Assembly (NCBI GenBank): GCA_016296065.1
Contig: JAEDKA010000003.1
Coordinates: forward strand, 53,919-117,918
Direction: 5' to 3'
Source of the DNA: Kiritimatiellia bacterium
GTDB taxonomy: Bacteria; Verrucomicrobiota; Kiritimatiellia; RFP12; UBA1067
Length of the DNA stretch: 64,000 nt
Below the pieces are notes generated by a model, which saw only the letters and a program-made list of their open reading frames with translations, had not been told where the DNA came from and did no database searches. Positions 15,553 to 24,476 of the stretch are shown here, in pieces (position 1 is the stretch's first letter; every line of letters starts with the position of its first letter). The translations under genes and the position numbers were made by a program.

Positions 15553-18330
15553 TTATATGCCAAGTTCTGCCTGCTTCAGCACGGGCTTCGCGTTTTCGAT
15601 GCTCGACGTGACAATGTCGTTCCACGCCGTCGCCAGTTCGTTGTACACGCGCGCATCCTCAGCAAGCCCCTTCCGTTCGCAGAGCGTGTAGAGCAAATAC
15701 GCGAGCTGCCGCGCCGCCTCGCCCTGGCCCTGCACCATCGACAGGAACTCGCCCGCCGCGCCAGTTCCGCGCCGCTGGTGGATGCGCACCAGATGATGGC
15801 ACACCTCCCACACGGGACGATGCGCGTCCTCCGTCGGGTCGTAGTCGTCGGGATAATCCTGCCATTTCACGAGCGACGTCTTGCCGCCCTTCGAGAACAA
15901 CACACCCGCATCGACCACGTAATCGACCGAAAGCCCCTTCGCGCGCGCAAGGACATCCGCCTCTCCGCTCGGTCCCTCGCCCCACTGGTGTTCGCGGAAC
16001 CAATCGCGGCAGAACTGCGTCTCGGCGTCGAAGTCGTCACCCTCGTCAAGGAACCGATTAATCTCGATGATGGCATCATGGACGCTCATACGCGAACCGT
16101 CGGCGTTCAACACAGCCTTGTACTTCGAGTAGATTTCCATTCCTGGACCGATAATCGCCTGCGCCATGTCAACAGGCGCCACGGGCGCCGCGTTCTCGTC
16201 ACCGCCCTGCATGTCCTCCAACGACCCGGGCATCTTCTCCATCAGCTCACGCAGAAACGCCCGCCGCGTAATCTCAGTAGCATCTTCTGCTCGTTTGCGA
16301 CAAACAAGGACAACTGATGAAGCAAGGGCATTGGCATCCTTGCCTATCATGCGATTGGCAAGTTCCGTCCGCATTGGCCAGGTGCCGGTGATTGCAAAAC
16401 CAGCACGCATCACGGCCTCAAGAAACGTCTCCCAACCCGCATTGCGCGTACCGCCGTCATTCGTATCAGACTGCTTGAATGCGTAGTAGATTGTGACGGG
16501 GAATGCTCCGTTAGACGAATTCGCCAGATTAGCCATCACCGTCGTCATACCGTCGAGAAAAAACGCCTCGGCTTTTTCTCGCCCACCATGTTTGTATGGC
16601 GTAGCAACAAGCTCTTCGTCTTTGGGCGTTGCCATAGTTGAAAACAAGTCGGGATATATATCTTTCAATGAACGACGCATCCAGACATAGAAAAAGTCGG
16701 CAAGATCGGCATAACTAATGTTGTCGTAGTACGGTGGATCAGTAGAAATCAATTTATCTTGTGAAATAGTCTGTTGTTGTGCATCTGCTTGGGTTGCAAT
16801 TCCAAATGCCTGCGTGGGGAATTCATTTATCGACTCAACATTCCACATTACACAGTTGTTGAAATTCCCCGCCGAATCAGAAAACGGATTAACTTCTGCA
16901 TAGTCCCATGGCATAGGCAAAGCTTGCCTTCCAAATGTGTTTCTGATTAATTCCTTAGAACTATGCCAAGAGCAAATAGCAGAACCGTAGTCTGCACATT
17001 TATCTACCGCAAAAGCAAGATATGTAGAAATTGCATCAGCAAGTTCTTGACTTCCTCCATCCTCAATCACTTTATTTCGTACTTCATGCACAAGATCGGA
17101 AAACGTGTTGAGCGCCATGAGCTGTCTTTTCGTGAAGAGTTTCCACCACTCGTCCAAGCCGTATGGGACACATGTACCACCCGTGATACGGCGTGCCGGC
17201 AATCTTCCTGTGGGTTTCCATTTCGGTTCTGGAACTTCAATGTCCTCGTCCTGAGGCGGAAGATAAACGCGCCCTTTGGTGCCTTCACATACAACAGCCA
17301 TCATTCGTGCGCCCATGCGCCCGGCAACACCTTCTTCCTTGATGTAATCCCCAGAAATAGGCGATCCAGAAATGATGCAATCAAAAGAAACTGCTGAACG
17401 GCTCACGGTGTGCTTGTTACCATCCTCCGCCCCCTTCGGCGGCGTGCCAACGCACACTTCAAAATGCCATTTGTCGCCTTCAACCACCGGCTTGACCCAA
17501 GCCTCCTTGCCTTTCTTCGACGAAAGGACGAAACTTGAAACAAGCGGAACGTCAACGTGCGAATACATAGGGTTGGGGCTTTTCACGGTTCTCGCCCAAA
17601 GCCACGCGATGACAGTCAGTTTCTGCCCTACGTACTGCTTGAGGTCAGGACGTTTCGCCGCCATCTCCTTCGTGATTTCCACCTGTGGATAGAGGTGTCC
17701 AATGCGCTTCTTCGCTTCCTCGCGCATCCAGTAGCCATACCGCCTCACGTCCTCGGCAAGCCCAGTGGCTCCCGGCCACTCCTTGAAGACATCTGGCAGT
17801 TCTTCGCCTGCGGGCACAGGCCCTATTGGCTTCCTTCCCGAGAACTTCGGCGGAATCTCAATCATCGCCTTATTTATCATCACAGCGACAGGATTCAAAT
17901 CGCTCGCATAACTTTCCAGTCCAAGACGTTGTGCTTCAAGCGGCAACGCGCCGCCGCCTGCAAACGGATCGTGAAAGGCTGGCAGCCCTTCGGGACACGA
18001 CTTGCGGATTTCCGCTCGCGCCCTTTCCAGCACTTCCTCGTTGTTCGTGTTCTCCCACTTCACCAGCTCTTCGATAAGCGCAAACAACCTCCTGCGCTCC
18101 TTCGTGGCAGCGCTTCGTTGTTGCGGCGTGGGATTTTCGCCGTACTTCTCCAGCGGATCGTCCACCATCTGCGCGAAGATGACGGCGCGCGCTGCCGCAA
18201 GTGGCCGCCTCGCCCACCAGAGATGCAAGGTGGAGGGATGTCCGTGGCGGATCGATTTCTCGCGAGCGCACGCTTCGTTGATCGCCTTCAGCGGCAATGC
18301 GACTTCAATCAGTTTCTTTGGCGGTTTCAT
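15553..18330 (-). CDS. DUF1156 adenine-specific DNA methyltransferase (COG1743 type)
   Basis: 925 residues. The DUF1156 opening (KLIEVALPLKAINEACAREK, with HPSTLHLWWARRPLAAAR) is followed by SAM motif I HDPFAGGGALPLEA (from residue 120) and catalytic motif IV STDPPYYDNISY (from residue 529), the order of a DPPY N6-adenine methylase. COG1743 relatives usually carry a four-cysteine Zn ribbon between these motifs; here the equivalent segments read SPNPMYS (251-257) and DCIISGS (317-323), so only one cysteine is left. A long C-terminal helical region follows. It lies 14 bp after the DUF4420 gene. Predicted role: host-DNA methylation in a defence system. Confidence 0.9.
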   Translation of the reverse strand: MKPPKKLIEVALPLKAINEACAREKSIRHGHPSTLHLWWARRPLAAARAVIFAQMVDDPLEKYGENPTPQQRSAATKERRRLFALIEELVKWENTNNEEVLERARAEIRKSCPEGLPAFHDPFAGGGALPLEAQRLGLESYASDLNPVAVMINKAMIEIPPKFSGRKPIGPVPAGEELPDVFKEWPGATGLAEDVRRYGYWMREEAKKRIGHLYPQVEITKEMAAKRPDLKQYVGQKLTVIAWLWARTVKSPNPMYSHVDVPLVSSFVLSSKKGKEAWVKPVVEGDKWHFEVCVGTPPKGAEDGNKHTVSRSAVSFDCIISGSPISGDYIKEEGVAGRMGARMMAVVCEGTKGRVYLPPQDEDIEVPEPKWKPTGRLPARRITGGTCVPYGLDEWWKLFTKRQLMALNTFSDLVHEVRNKVIEDGGSQELADAISTYLAFAVDKCADYGSAICSWHSSKELIRNTFGRQALPMPWDYAEVNPFSDSAGNFNNCVMWNVESINEFPTQAFGIATQADAQQQTISQDKLISTDPPYYDNISYADLADFFYVWMRRSLKDIYPDLFSTMATPKDEELVATPYKHGGREKAEAFFLDGMTTVMANLANSSNGAFPVTIYYAFKQSDTNDGGTRNAGWETFLEAVMRAGFAITGTWPMRTELANRMIGKDANALASSVVLVCRKRAEDATEITRRAFLRELMEKMPGSLEDMQGGDENAAPVAPVDMAQAIIGPGMEIYSKYKAVLNADGSRMSVHDAIIEINRFLDEGDDFDAETQFCRDWFREHQWGEGPSGEADVLARAKGLSVDYVVDAGVLFSKGGKTSLVKWQDYPDDYDPTEDAHRPVWEVCHHLVRIHQRRGTGAAGEFLSMVQGQGEAARQLAYLLYTLCERKGLAEDARVYNELATAWNDIVTSSIENAKPVLKQAELGI

Positions 18331-18344
18331 GTGGAGTTTGTAGA

Positions 18345-19352
18345 TCAGACTGTGAACACTGGAGGTGTACCGTTCTTTATGGCACCGACAAAATCATCAA
18401 GCGGACACGACGGCCGGTTGTACAGGCTCACGTGATAGACGAGTTTCGTGATGCCCGACGGGAAATGTCCGCCCACGAACTGTCCCGGCGTGATGCGGGG
18501 GAAGTCGTCTGTGATTTCATAGACGAGCGGCGAGCCGAGAACGTGATAGGGCCTCTGCCATGCGAAGTCCCCTTCCACGAACTTCATCTTCGCAAGCTTC
18601 TCCATGATTACGGCGCGGGGATCGCCGAACTCCGTCACGCACGAGGCGAGCGATAGATCGCCCGTATCCTCCATCGGGAAATAGACAACATAGAGCGGTT
18701 TCGTTCCCGTGCGGCTCAACTGGTGTTCGCTGGAAATGACGAGTTCGCCAGATTTCGTCTCTGGGTCTCCATGCAGACGCGACTTGCACTCCAGCGACAT
18801 CGTGTCCAGCTCGAAGTCATGTACGCCCGAATCTGGTCCTCGATATTGCGTGTCGACATCCGACATCAACCCCGCCGCGCGAAGCTTGTTGACGAGACAG
18901 AGTTCAGCGATGTACGGGTAGGGACGTAACTCTGTCGCCGTGTCGCCGGACATCGCAATCACGCGCGCCGCCCACTCCCACGGATCGGAAAGAAGCAGCT
19001 CGCGCGTCCCGTTCTCCGTCGTCACGAATGTAAGGATGCGATGGGCGAAGTCCTCTTGCTTCACGGGATCGGAGATGTCGGTCACGGACGAATCAACTGT
19101 AAGCGCGAGGAAGTTCCCCTGTACGCCGGGCAGCGCGTTCGTGCCGTCGAGCGTGTAGCTCTTGCCCGGATGGACGTTGTGGATGTTGATGCACGTCTCG
19201 TCCGTGGAAATGGCCGCGCCGATCTTGTCGCCTGCGCGGAACATCGAGAATCCGTCGAAGTCGAATACATCTCCGGAGTTGATGTGCGTGATGCGGTAGA
19301 TGATCGCCTTCTTCAGTTCAAGGTACGTGTCAACTGTGTTTTCGTGTGGCAT
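18345..19352 (-). CDS. DUF4420 PD-(D/E)XK motif protein
   Basis: 335 residues. The C-terminal half has HDFELDTMSLECKSRLHG (around residues 176-193), a D...E-x-K arrangement of the PD-(D/E)XK nuclease fold, with SSEHQL downstream, as in the DUF4420 family. These proteins are known partners of Z1-domain helicase-like proteins in predicted restriction systems. The gene sits 12 bp after the Z1 gene and 14 bp before the methylase, so co-expression is expected. Predicted role: nuclease or nuclease-like effector subunit. Confidence 0.85.
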   Translation of the reverse strand: MPHENTVDTYLELKKAIIYRITHINSGDVFDFDGFSMFRAGDKIGAAISTDETCINIHNVHPGKSYTLDGTNALPGVQGNFLALTVDSSVTDISDPVKQEDFAHRILTFVTTENGTRELLLSDPWEWAARVIAMSGDTATELRPYPYIAELCLVNKLRAAGLMSDVDTQYRGPDSGVHDFELDTMSLECKSRLHGDPETKSGELVISSEHQLSRTGTKPLYVVYFPMEDTGDLSLASCVTEFGDPRAVIMEKLAKMKFVEGDFAWQRPYHVLGSPLVYEITDDFPRITPGQFVGGHFPSGITKLVYHVSLYNRPSCPLDDFVGAIKNGTPPVFTV

Positions 19353-19364
19353 CGCGTTACCTCC

Positions 19365-22300
19365 TTATTGGATCTGCAAGGCGCCGTCTTCGTTCTTGAC
19401 TATCCCGAACTGCGGAAGGTTCTCGTCGGCGAACACGGCATTCCGCTCCTGCGACGATTTGTGGTTGAACAATCCTTCGAGTTTTGGATTCTCGGATACG
19501 ATCTGGCTCGCCAGATCGGCACTGGAATGAGGCTGATGGTCTCGAAGGATTTCGGCAGCGCGCTCAAGTACAAAATGGCGTATCTTCGCAACGGGATCAT
19601 ACGCCCAGTCTGTGTGATAATAGGCATTCTTTCCTGGGACCTTAGCATACTTTATGCCGCGCAGGGGATGCTTGATATGCGCATTGAAGAACTCTTCAGA
19701 ACATTCCGGCAGGACCGACAGAACGGCAGCTTTCAACTTGCTCACTGACATCGGGAATCCATTTTGCGACAGTATTTCCACAACAGTCTCGCCAAAGTGC
19801 TGCTCACTTGGATTACGAGTCACGGGAGCCATGCCAATCGAGACGAGATTAAAGTCGTCAGGCGAATGTTTGGGCCAATAGAAGGCATGTGCGATCAGGG
19901 GTTTGTCGGTCGAACCAACCGGGGGCGTCAAAAGGTAGAATTGCAGAATCGGATTGCAATATCCCGCGTTATCATAAACCTCTTCTCTGTACTCAATTGC
20001 AGACCTGTTTCTGAAGCCTTCCGGCAGGCAGTCACGGATGGCAGGGGGCACACTCTTGGTCGGATCGTTCTTTATTGTTGTGACCAGCTGAGCAATCCTC
20101 TCCTGTAGCGTGGCACATGGACAATCTGACAAGGCAGTTACTATCACGGGCGGAATTTGTCCGTTGTTTGCATTCATCTTGTTTGTGATCGTACCGACAA
20201 CGTCCTCAATGTCACGCTCAACCAAAACGGCGTCCGTGTAGTTTATATGCCGAGTTGGAATCATGGAATAGAAAGCCATGTCGGAGCGGACGGATCCGTA
20301 GCGCGCGACATTGCCGGACACCTTGACCGTCTGCGGCTTGCCGCTAAAAATGCGCCTATCCACCCCAATGTGATAACTCTCGCCGACATGACTCTTGGGT
20401 TCGCCGATCACAACGCTCCATTTAGTGCTACCGGGCTCCGTCTCGTCAGTCTGGTCTATTTCGCGGATTATTGCGCGCAGTGTTTGCTGCGTACTTTCCG
20501 GATAATAGTGGATAACACCCTTCAGATAGTCCCTCACAACATTTTTGTCGACATTCGCCCACAGCGGGAATTCCCTGTACAGAATATACTCCGACTCCGG
20601 GCGAGGCATCTGCGCTCCAAGTGCCGAGACAAACGCAACAGCTGAATCATAGACATTTGCAATATCGTTTGGCGCCACTGAAATGTAATCCGTGGTCGAG
20701 AGCATTCCTACAGAACTCATAAACGTGCCCTGGGCACGCGCGCGGCCGCTCAGTTTTCTTCCCCAGCTGTATATCTTCTGATAGTGGGCAGGGTCGCTTG
20801 GCGAGTGTTTCTCTGCGAAGTTCTCCTTCATGCTTTCATGCATCGCCCCTTCCACAAAAGCAGCCTTTTGCATTTCAAGCACCGTCTCGGCTGGCATCCA
20901 GATTCGTGGCAGCAGTTCATATCCGATACGGTAGCCGAACCAACGCCCCATCTGGGTCATTGTATCTACAGCAACAGTTTTCCGTACACGGTCGAAATAA
21001 CTTGCCGTAAGTCCTCGCAATGTAAGTCCGCGGCCAATCGTGTTTCCTCCGACAACTATCCAAAGGTGATCGTCAGAGAGCGTGTTTTTATGATTGCCGG
21101 TCTGATTGTAGCGATTCTGATTGTCTATTGTATGCTCATTGGCGGAGTTTATGATAATCGCATGGACACGTATGTCATTCCATCCGTCAATGAAGTAGAG
21201 TACGTCATCTTGGATTGCATCCCACTGAGGATAGTCGTCTATTCCCCCGTATTTCTCCTCGCCTTCAGAATTGAACGAGCTATCGAACTGTGCCTTTGTG
21301 TAAGCCGTTCTATCATCAACGGCATAATAATTCCATGTCAAACGACATTCTTCCAGGAAATTCGTCTTGTTCTCCAAATCGGCGCAACGCTTGCCAAGAT
21401 ATGCCTTGATCTTGTTCAACAGTGAGTCATGGGCATTCTGCTTTGGAGAAATGTTCACCATCATCGTTGTCCAGCGGTCGTCGAGCTTGGACGTTCCCTT
21501 CGATAATCTGTGATGACGGCGCACTCCGGCAGAGCAGAATGCCCATGCAATGGCGCGCTTTAAAGAAACCCAGGAGCCCTCCTGCGAAGGATCGGCACAC
21601 GAGAAACGGAGGTCATCGTCAATAGCGACCGCCAGCACTTCCTTCTTTTCAGCGTCCTTGATTTCCTGTATCGGGTTGAGCACAAACCTCTTGTCCGCAT
21701 CTCCTATTCCATCGACAATGGCCATATTCGGCTGAGACGGATGCTTCTTGTAGTCGCGGCCAAATATTTTATCCAATCCGAAATACTTCGGAGAGGTCGT
21801 AAGCGACTTGATGAAATCCGCATAAAGCGGTGTTTGATCCGGTCGCTCGTTCAGAATGTTCGCGTATGGAGTGGCTGTATATGCTATGTAGGAACAACGT
21901 CCGAATCGGAAGGAGTATTCACTGGAGTCGGGCTTCCTTGCAATAAGCTCACAGATGCGCCTGTTGATAGCACTCCGTTCGATGGCTATCTCAAACACGG
22001 TATTCATGAATCGGAGGAACGCCCCCGCAGAACGTGGTCCCTTGCCCTTGCCGTTGAAATACTTAAGCGCATCCTGCTTCAGGTTTACAAGATTGCCGTC
22101 AATCTGGTGTTCCGCCAAACCAAGCAGAGCGCAAAATGATTCCTCACCGAGAATTGACGAAAGCTTCTTCTGGGTGTTGCCTGCCCCCGTAAGTTTCTCA
22201 CGCAATTTCTTCAGCACATCATCATCGCGAGAACCAGGATCGGATTCTATGCCTTCCTGTATTTCCACTATCCGATCCGGGATGTCCTCCATCCAGTCTG

Positions 22301-23237
22301 CAAGATAGCCAAAAGTCTTGCCATCGATTTCCGATTCCCGGACGATTGAAATCAGATCGTCCACTTCGCCCTCGGTCAACATTGAAGGCTTTCCGGTGTT
22401 TGAATCCGGGGTGGCATAGTCCGCTTCGTCGTCGATAATGAGAATGCGCATGTTCGGAACAATGTTCTCATATGCGTGCAGCCACCCGAGGATGTTGTCG
22501 AGGTTGTGGCTTTCCTTCATCGCAACCCCCCAGTAAAAAGAAGTGTTTCCCGGAGCACAGATATGTGTCGGCGCGACTGCGGCATCTTTGTCCCTGAAAT
22601 TCAGTGGTATTTGAGTGTAGACGCCTGCAGTTTCGAAATCTTCCACAATACGTCCCTCCGTCTGATCGGCAAGCGCAGTATTCGAGCTGGTAAGGACGAT
22701 GATCACATTCCACCCTTCGTCTACAGCCTTGAGCATCAATCCGATATAGTTTCGAGTCTTGCCAGACTGTACACGCCCTACTACAAGACCGTTTACGCGT
22801 TGTTCATTTGCCTCCTTCGAGGAGAGTATCTCATTCATCCGCTCAACAATCGATTCGACATCCTCTTTCGTACGCAAATCACCATGTCCTCCGTCAAGGG
22901 AGCGAATGTAGTTGTCGAAATAAGAAACCATGTTGTTGGCAACAGGTATATGCGGAGCAGGATGAGGCAGCGACAGCGTAATAAAGCTTACGTCTGCGAA
23001 AATCTGCTGAACAATGTAACCATATTGAATCTGAGTAAGTGTGATGTCAGCAAGTGGAATCAAGGGTTTCGATTCGCAGAATCCAGCAAACACCGCACCA
23101 CCTTGCGCGCTTTGAACAACATCAGACAGGAAATCATGATAGTCATCGGCGTGCTCAAATTCAAACTGCACCACGCCGGCCATGCGCTTGACATGGACAT
23201 AAAACCCCAATGACCGGGCCATTTCTGTTACACTCAT
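19365..23237 (-). CDS. Z1-domain superfamily II helicase-like protein
   Basis: 1290 residues; ATG 23237 with AAGGA 8 nt upstream. Motifs in order: Walker A GRVQSGKTRN (154-163), Walker B LIIDDEADYA (266-275), AYTATPYAN (452-460), then the Z1 block GGNTIGRGLTLRG (730-742) and TQMGRWFGYR (761-770). It is a full-length Z1 protein. The family is described from restriction-modification-like loci, usually with a MutL-like ATPase, a DUF4420-type nuclease and a cytosine methylase. First gene of the operon; the promoter should lie within 23238-23460, which contains a large inverted-repeat structure. Confidence 0.92.
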   Translation of the reverse strand: MSVTEMARSLGFYVHVKRMAGVVQFEFEHADDYHDFLSDVVQSAQGGAVFAGFCESKPLIPLADITLTQIQYGYIVQQIFADVSFITLSLPHPAPHIPVANNMVSYFDNYIRSLDGGHGDLRTKEDVESIVERMNEILSSKEANEQRVNGLVVGRVQSGKTRNYIGLMLKAVDEGWNVIIVLTSSNTALADQTEGRIVEDFETAGVYTQIPLNFRDKDAAVAPTHICAPGNTSFYWGVAMKESHNLDNILGWLHAYENIVPNMRILIIDDEADYATPDSNTGKPSMLTEGEVDDLISIVRESEIDGKTFGYLADWMEDIPDRIVEIQEGIESDPGSRDDDVLKKLREKLTGAGNTQKKLSSILGEESFCALLGLAEHQIDGNLVNLKQDALKYFNGKGKGPRSAGAFLRFMNTVFEIAIERSAINRRICELIARKPDSSEYSFRFGRCSYIAYTATPYANILNERPDQTPLYADFIKSLTTSPKYFGLDKIFGRDYKKHPSQPNMAIVDGIGDADKRFVLNPIQEIKDAEKKEVLAVAIDDDLRFSCADPSQEGSWVSLKRAIAWAFCSAGVRRHHRLSKGTSKLDDRWTTMMVNISPKQNAHDSLLNKIKAYLGKRCADLENKTNFLEECRLTWNYYAVDDRTAYTKAQFDSSFNSEGEEKYGGIDDYPQWDAIQDDVLYFIDGWNDIRVHAIIINSANEHTIDNQNRYNQTGNHKNTLSDDHLWIVVGGNTIGRGLTLRGLTASYFDRVRKTVAVDTMTQMGRWFGYRIGYELLPRIWMPAETVLEMQKAAFVEGAMHESMKENFAEKHSPSDPAHYQKIYSWGRKLSGRARAQGTFMSSVGMLSTTDYISVAPNDIANVYDSAVAFVSALGAQMPRPESEYILYREFPLWANVDKNVVRDYLKGVIHYYPESTQQTLRAIIREIDQTDETEPGSTKWSVVIGEPKSHVGESYHIGVDRRIFSGKPQTVKVSGNVARYGSVRSDMAFYSMIPTRHINYTDAVLVERDIEDVVGTITNKMNANNGQIPPVIVTALSDCPCATLQERIAQLVTTIKNDPTKSVPPAIRDCLPEGFRNRSAIEYREEVYDNAGYCNPILQFYLLTPPVGSTDKPLIAHAFYWPKHSPDDFNLVSIGMAPVTRNPSEQHFGETVVEILSQNGFPMSVSKLKAAVLSVLPECSEEFFNAHIKHPLRGIKYAKVPGKNAYYHTDWAYDPVAKIRHFVLERAAEILRDHQPHSSADLASQIVSENPKLEGLFNHKSSQERNAVFADENLPQFGIVKNEDGALQIQ

Positions 23238-23357
23238 GGTTCAATCCTTCTTTTGCCTTTTGCCGTTTCGTTCATATTTCGCGCTTCCGCTAACGGACAA
23301 AATGGACAAAAGAAGAGGGCGACGCCCTAACGACCCAATCCACACCCCACTCTATGC
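23238..23357. other. Leader of the defence-like operon
   Basis: 120 bp between the Z1 start and the inverted-repeat structure. It holds the AAGGA ribosome-binding site and a doubled TTTTGTCC motif on the minus strand. I see no convincing -35/-10 pair. Confidence 0.4.
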
Positions 23358-23460
23358 ACCTTGCAAGAGCCCTGATAAGCATATGGACTAAGCAGTAAGA
23401 ACGCGCCCTGTATGGGCGCGTACTTGCTAGCTAGGCGGCTTATCAAAAGATTTGCAAGGT
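23358..23460. repeat. Two-block inverted repeat around a perfect hairpin
   Basis: ACCTTGCAA, 6 bp, TGATAAGC at 23358-23380 is repeated inverted at 23438-23460 with both blocks exact and only the 6 bp differing (GAGCCC against ATCTTT). Between them ACGCGCCC-TGTAT-GGGCGCGT (23401-23421) is a perfect 8-bp hairpin. The 103 bp can fold into one long stem with a 6x6 internal loop. It lies ~120 bp upstream of the Z1 start. Confidence 0.85.
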
Positions 23461-23602
23461 TTTCGAGTGGTCGCCAGTTTGCAGTTACGCAAATTTGTTA
23501 AGCGCCCGGCGGGGATGTGGGGTACGCGGCGGACCGCGAACCACCCTTCCCGTTTCCGGACTATGACCCCGCGCCGCGGCATGCGCCTCGCGGGATGTGC
23601 AT

Positions 23603-23740
23603 ATTATACCAAAATTTCGCCTGTGCAAACGGCACGAATGTGAATCTTGTCTGGCCTCACATTGTTCCGTCGCGGAGCGACGGAACCCCCTATGGCGGAA
23701 GCGCGGCGGATCTGCCGCGGGGCGCACGGAGGTGGGTGGC
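23603..23740. repeat. Interspersed repeat R1
   Basis: 138 bp beginning ATTATACCAAAATTTCGCC and holding the hairpin TTCCGTCGC-GGA-GCGACGGAA. It is almost identical to R2 at 26637-26852, which carries an extra ~75 bp in the hairpin, and related to R3 at 46802-46898. The minus strand of the left edge is an extended -10 (TGGTATAAT). Confidence 0.85.
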
Positions 23741-23741
23741 T

Positions 23742-23825
23742 GGTACCTCGCGAGGTACATATAGGGTACTTGCCGAGGTGGATGGCGGGTAGCTCGCGAG
23801 GTGGGCATAGGGTACCTCGCGAGGT
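23742..23825. repeat. Four palindromic units with exact 23-bp period
   Basis: GGTACCTCGCGAGGT or close variants start at 23742, 23765, 23788 and 23811. Each unit is a 15-bp near-palindrome (core ACCTCGCGAGGT) plus 8 bp. Confidence 0.85.
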
Positions 23826-23884
23826 GATTTTCAGTGCGGAATGCTGTGGCATGCGGAGAAACAGTCCGGAATGCATCTGTCGTC

Positions 23885-24160
23885 TCAAAGCTTCGGCATC
23901 CCAGTTTAATCTACGCATTCCTTCTTGCAGAAACTTCTTTCCGGCGGATCCAACACCGTAATAAGCTCGCAAATCTGCGACCAGTTCAATTTGTCAGTAA
24001 CGTTCTGACAAATCGGGTATGTCAGACAGAACTTGCGCTTGTTGTTGAAATTCGGACGACTATACCCCCTGCCGAGTTTCGGCAAAAGGAGATGCAATGT
24101 CCGTCTTGAATGCGGCGAAATGCTCCCAAGTGCCATAGAGACTTGAAAGCCCCTCTGTGT
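23885..24160 (-). pseudogene. DUF1016 (YhcG-like) nuclease relic
   Basis: Two minus-strand frames together spell a piece of the DUF1016/PDDEXK family: LPKLGRGYSRPNFNNKRKF, ICQNVTDKLNWSQICELI and RSFCKKECVD in one frame, continuing in a neighbouring frame as RLNWDAEALRRQMHSGLF. Family members read like GFSRANLxNMRxFY...LSWSHYxELL...RSFYEKE. The frame break near 23935-23970 and the absence of the rest of the gene show it is a degraded fragment. Confidence 0.7.
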
Positions 24161-24421
24161 AAACGTCGCAAAATTGGTTTGGTCACGGCAGTTGTGCCGC
24201 GATGGACACAAACTTTTGTTCTCTTTTGTGCTTCGGTAAGCGCATTGGGAAGGTGTTTCATAATAAGTCCATCAATTTGCGTACGCGTCGCCTTCCCTTT
24301 GCTGCCGACGAAATACGCCCACTGCTCCCGCACCCCTCGGCCATATTGTGCGGCTTTCCCGCAAGAAATGCTTTGAACTTCTCCATCATGTCAGTATTCC
24401 TTCGATGGTAGACATTACACT
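24161..24421. other. Gap with uncertain short frames
   Basis: Possible extension of the nuclease relic towards its N-terminus. A fragment reading REQWAYFVGSKGKATRTQ resembles the C-terminus of the AlbA_2 protein at 24725 (GKGRWAYYVAN), hinting at a lost paralogue. No intact gene. Confidence 0.4.
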
Positions 24422-24476
24422 AGGTTCCATCAAGGTTCCATTAGAGTTCCATTAAGGTTCCATTAGAGTTCCATTT
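24422..24476. repeat. Five 11-bp iteron-like direct repeats
   Basis: Five consecutive units of the form RRGTTCCATYA (24422, 24433, 24444, 24455, 24466), alternating AGGTTCCATTA and GAGTTCCATTA. Further CCATAGGATTTCCATAGA direct repeats lie at 24682-24699 and 24704-24721, just past the AlbA_2 gene. Confidence 0.85.

Larger units (their letters stand above)
23461..23884. other. Gene-free stretch with repeats
   Basis: No gene seen. It contains interspersed repeat R1 (23603-23740) and a 23-bp periodic palindrome array (23742-23825), both listed separately. Confidence 0.6.

Noticed and set aside
23358..23460. Integron attC site
   Set aside because: Folds like one, but lacks the RYYYAAC/GTTRRRY ends and there is no integrase or cassette array nearby.
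23742..23825. CRISPR array
   Set aside because: Units are only 15 bp with 8-bp gaps, palindromic, and no cas genes are present.
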